Source: Gemmataceae bacterium (GTDB lineage: Bacteria; Planctomycetota; Planctomycetia; Gemmatales; Gemmataceae). Taken from it: 9,268 nt of DNA. The notes under the pieces are model-generated. The model did not search any database. It had not been told where the DNA came from and saw nothing but the letters and a program-made list of their open reading frames with translations. Shown one piece after another: positions 7,515-9,268 of this stretch. The position numbers were made by a program, and so were the translations under genes. The stretch's first letter is position 1, and the number at the start of each line of letters is the position of its first letter. The stretch covers positions 1 to 9,268 of the forward strand of contig JAOAAM010000093.1 in NCBI GenBank assembly GCA_026418875.1. Direction: 5' to 3'.

Positions 7515-8510
7515 ATGCTCTCCGATGCGTGGATCGAGAAGATTCTGAAATCATTGCCGCGACTCAGCATCGGCGTTCTGGGCGATCTGTTTTTGGACCG
7601 TTATCTGAAGGTGGACGTTCGGCTGACGGAGATCTCCTTGGAGACAGGATTGGAAGCGTATCAAGTCACGGAAGTTCGATCGCAGCCCGGGGCTGCGGGG
7701 ACGATCATTAACAATCTCGTCGCGCTGGGAGTCGGTCGCGTGGTGCCGGTAAGCTTGATCGGGGACGATGGCGAGGGACATGAACTTCGTCAGGCATTGT
7801 TGCGGATGCCCGCCGTTGACCCGACTCACATTCAGATTACGGACCGGGTGCGAACGCCGACGTACACCAAGCCGATGCTCCATCCGGTCGAGGGGCCGCC
7901 CCGAGAACTGAACCGGTTGGACATTAAGAATCGCACGCCCACGCCGGCCCACCTCGTTGCACGACTGCTTCGCTCGCTGGAGTTAGAGTGGGAGCGAAAT
8001 TCAGCGTGGCTGGTGTTGGATCAAGTGAGCGAAGATGAATGCGGTGTGGTCACCCAGGCGGTGCGGGATCGGTTGGCCGCACTGGCGAACCGCGATCCGA
8101 GGCGATTCGTCTTGGCGGATAGCCGGGAACGGATCGACCGTTTCCGAAGCGTCTGCCTGAAACCGAATCAACGCGAGGCGGGCGACATCGGTCAGCTACG
8201 CAACAACTCAGGTCGGGCCGTCTTTCTCACTCGAGGTGAACAGGGCATTCAACTCTTCCTACCCGGTGTGCCGGACCCGATCGACATCCCGGCGTATCCC
8301 GTCGCTGGGCCGATCGACCCCGTTGGTGCCGGCGACAGTGTGAGCGCTGGGATCGCCTGCGCCATGGCTGCCGGTTCCGAGTACGCTCAGGCGGCGGCCT
8401 TCGGCAATCTCATCGCTTCAATTACTGTGCAACAAATCGGGACGACCGGAACCGCCAATCCGCGGCAGGTGCGCGACCGTTGGCGGGAGATTCAGAGCGT
8501 CAAGTCATAG
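7515..8510 (+). CDS. PfkB/ribokinase-family carbohydrate kinase, RfaE1-like
   Basis: The 331-residue product is an ATP-dependent sugar kinase, closest in style to the heptose-phosphate kinase domain (RfaE1/HldE N-terminal). It has SIGVLGDLFLDRYLKVDVRL (18-37), comparable to the GDxxLDRY start of that group, SQPGAAGTIINNLVALG (56-72) in place of the usual GGAAxNxA, ALLRMP and RTPTYTKP (113-120) in the substrate lobe, LKPNQREA (215-222), VFLTRGEQG (236-244) and the ATP/catalytic signature DPVGAGDSVSAG (268-279) with base Asp274. Only about 13 residues separate REA from VFLTRGE, where this family often has 30 or more, so a helical segment seems missing. The ATG at 7515 has an AGGTG 7 nt upstream. 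It closes the HAD-containing cluster after an 83-bp gap. Substrate is unknown; a hexose- or heptose-phosphate is a guess. Confidence 0.9.
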   Translation: MLSDAWIEKILKSLPRLSIGVLGDLFLDRYLKVDVRLTEISLETGLEAYQVTEVRSQPGAAGTIINNLVALGVGRVVPVSLIGDDGEGHELRQALLRMPAVDPTHIQITDRVRTPTYTKPMLHPVEGPPRELNRLDIKNRTPTPAHLVARLLRSLELEWERNSAWLVLDQVSEDECGVVTQAVRDRLAALANRDPRRFVLADSRERIDRFRSVCLKPNQREAGDIGQLRNNSGRAVFLTRGEQGIQLFLPGVPDPIDIPAYPVAGPIDPVGAGDSVSAGIACAMAAGSEYAQAAAFGNLIASITVQQIGTTGTANPRQVRDRWREIQSVKS

Positions 8511-8572
8511 GCGATTCCCGATGCTCGGTCGCACTTTGCGTCGTCGACCTCGAAACACTCTCAAGAAATTCA

Positions 8573-8601
8573 TTGAACTTTCGATGGACCTGCCATACGA
8601 T
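8573..8601 (+). promoter_or_regulatory. Candidate sigma70-type promoter upstream of the BON-like gene
   Basis: TTGAAC (8573-8578, 4/6) and TACGAT (8596-8601, 4/6) are separated by an ideal 17-bp spacer. Transcription would begin near 8608, giving the BON-like gene a leader of about 155 nt. If this promoter is real, the small ORF starting at 8584 cannot be translated from its transcript. Confidence 0.3.
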
Positions 8602-8694
8602 ACCGATGCAGCCTGCTCAACAGGTGGATGTGGTTTGTCAGACGGATTCGCATCCAGCAGGAAGTGGGAAGTGGACCCGTCGTGGTATGAGTGA
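8584..8694 (+). CDS. Candidate 36-residue acidic small ORF with a CSTGGCG motif
   Basis: An ATG at 8584 opens 36 codons ending in TGA at 8692-8694. The peptide begins MDLPYDTDAACSTGGCG and ends WEVDPSWYE. It has two Cys in a CxxxxC arrangement, two Trp and an acidic C-terminus, a composition less random-looking than the surrounding shadow frames. No Shine-Dalgarno is visible, and the start falls inside the spacer of the promoter candidate at 8573-8601, which counts against it. An alternative 38-codon frame (8606-8722) overlaps it. I do not recognise a family. It may be a genuine small metal-binding or regulatory peptide, or chance. Confidence 0.2.
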   Translation: MDLPYDTDAACSTGGCGLSDGFASSRKWEVDPSWYE

Positions 8695-8750
8695 CTCGTC
8701 CGGCAAACCTGCCTGGCGATAGGACCGTCAGGCGATTCGCCTTGTTTCAT

Positions 8751-8755
8751 GGAGG
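8751..8755 (+). promoter_or_regulatory. Shine-Dalgarno GGAGG of the BON-like gene
   Basis: A perfect GGAGG lies 7 nt before the ATG at 8763. It strongly supports translation of this very short gene and fixes its start. Confidence 0.75.
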
Positions 8756-8762
8756 CTAATCC

Positions 8763-8975
8763 ATGTCGGCTACGGCGCTGCGTTCATCGGTCGCGGATGT
8801 TTTGGGTCAAAGCCAGCAGCCATTGCTTCGTCGTCTGCATGTCGAAGAGAACGATCAAGAGGTCGTGCTGGAAGGTACGGTACCGACCTATTTTCTGAAG
8901 CAACTCGCGCAAGAGACCGTTCGGCCGTGCTTGGGTTCGCGGCGGTTGCTGAATCGCATTGTGGTGGACAACTAG
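8763..8975 (+). CDS. Small BON-domain-like protein
   Basis: The 70-residue product resembles a single BON domain (the bacterial OsmY and nodulation fold). An N-terminal helix with LRRLHVEENDQEVVLEGTVPTYFLKQLAQETV (22-53) gives the strand-turn-strand-helix pattern, with the typical V-x-L-x-G-x-V core. A final strand RRLLNRIVVDN (60-70) mirrors the usual V-x-N-x-L-x-V ending. BON domains generally bind membranes or other proteins. No signal peptide or membrane helix is visible, so this copy would be cytoplasmic. A perfect GGAGG 7 nt before the ATG fixes the start. Its stop overlaps the stop of the convergent Fis-like gene by 4 bp. The conserved central glycine of BON domains (G38 here) is present. 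The family call is by pattern only; that the gene is real is likely. Confidence 0.8.
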   Translation: MSATALRSSVADVLGQSQQPLLRRLHVEENDQEVVLEGTVPTYFLKQLAQETVRPCLGSRRLLNRIVVDN

Positions 8976-9256
8976 CGGGTTCGTGCAGGGTCGGCGGAGT
9001 CTTTCCCGCCGTCCTCCAGCCGAGCGATGACTTTCCGGACCGTGGCCCGGGCTAACCCCAGCCAGCGGGCGGCCCCCAGGCGGTTGCCGTTGAGCAGCCT
9101 CAACACTTCGCCCACTAGTGCATTTTCACATATTTCCGACAATGCCGCGTGCAGGTTGGCGGGTTCGGAAGGGGCCGCAGCCGCGACTCTCTCCTGGACC
9201 CACTGACGGATGGATGCCGCGATCCGCTCCGCGGTGGTCGCCTTGGTCACGGTCAT
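8972..9256 (-). CDS. Fis-type helix-turn-helix DNA-binding protein
   Basis: The 94-residue product carries a C-terminal Fis-family HTH, the module also found at the end of NtrC-type activators. ALSEICENALVGEVLRLLNGN (38-58) forms the two leading helices, and RLGAARWLGLARATVRKVIARL (59-80) is the turn and recognition helix, comparable with the GN-x-x-x-AA-x-x-LG-x-x-R-x-T-(L/V)-R-K pattern. There is no receiver or ATPase domain, and the length is close to that of stand-alone E. coli Fis (98 residues), so it may act as a nucleoid-associated or local regulator. A basic and acidic tail (81-94) follows the HTH. The ATG at 9256 has no clear ribosome-binding site, and the frame stays open to the window edge, so the true start could lie upstream. 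It is convergent with the BON-like gene. Confidence 0.87.
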   Translation of the reverse strand: MTVTKATTAERIAASIRQWVQERVAAAAPSEPANLHAALSEICENALVGEVLRLLNGNRLGAARWLGLARATVRKVIARLEDGGKDSADPARTR

Positions 9257-9268
9257 TAACGGCGGGGG

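Larger units (their letters stand above)
8511..8762. other. 252-bp spacer upstream of the BON-like gene
   Basis: No secure gene lies here. It contains a plausible promoter (8573-8601), a candidate cysteine-containing small ORF (8584-8694), and close to the next gene a 13-bp palindrome AGGCGATTCGCCT (8730-8742, 6-bp arms). Positions 8711-8715 (GCCTG) could instead pair with 8729-8733 (CAGGC), a mutually exclusive fold just before the ribosome-binding site. AGGCGATTC also occurs as a direct repeat at 8509-8517 and 8730-8738. I see no intrinsic terminator with a T-run after the kinase gene. Each of these short matches could be chance. Confidence 0.5.

Overview
This is a dense stretch of bacterial chromosome, GC-rich by eye (roughly 60%). 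It carries ten protein-coding genes I consider secure, one candidate small ORF, and no RNA genes, mobile elements or CRISPR. The gene content (enolase followed by a two-helix membrane protein, SurE, MiaA, an SRPBCC protein, an RfaE1-like PfkB kinase, a lone Fis-type HTH protein) and the protein style best fit a planctomycete, perhaps of the Gemmata group. That assignment is inference from overall character, not from a marker gene.

Layout. Positions 1-1169, plus strand: the C-terminal part of enolase (cut by the window edge), followed 4 bp later by a two-helix membrane protein with an exported domain. Positions 1199-3232, minus strand: a two-gene unit transcribed leftward, first a Tm-1-like/UPF0261 protein, then the nucleotidase SurE. 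Positions 3335-4168, plus strand: a TIM-barrel protein of the phosphoenolpyruvate-hydrolase family, divergent from UPF0261 across 102 bp. The UPF0261 and TIM-barrel proteins are the two halves of the plant/fungal Tm-1 fusion protein. Positions 4146-5081, minus strand: tRNA dimethylallyltransferase MiaA, whose 3' end overlaps the TIM-barrel gene tail to tail.

Positions 5166-8510, plus strand: a likely operon. An SRPBCC-fold protein overlaps a HAD phosphatase by the ATGA motif. Two bases later comes a conserved protein of unknown function with a faint deoxyhypusine-synthase flavour, and after 83 bp comes an RfaE1/ribokinase-like PfkB kinase. Phosphatase, unknown enzyme and sugar kinase together suggest an uncharacterised phospho-sugar pathway. 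Positions 8511-8762 are a 252-bp leader or spacer with a plausible sigma70-type promoter and one cysteine-containing small ORF. Positions 8763-8975 encode a tiny BON-like protein, convergent with and overlapping by 4 bp a Fis-like DNA-binding protein on the minus strand (8972-9256) that reaches almost to the window edge.

The most interesting points are the split, divergent Tm-1 pair with SurE downstream; the HAD/unknown/PfkB cluster, whose kinase looks shortened between its REA motif and the last sheet; and the 8584-8694 small ORF. No classical phage, defence or transposon system is visible.
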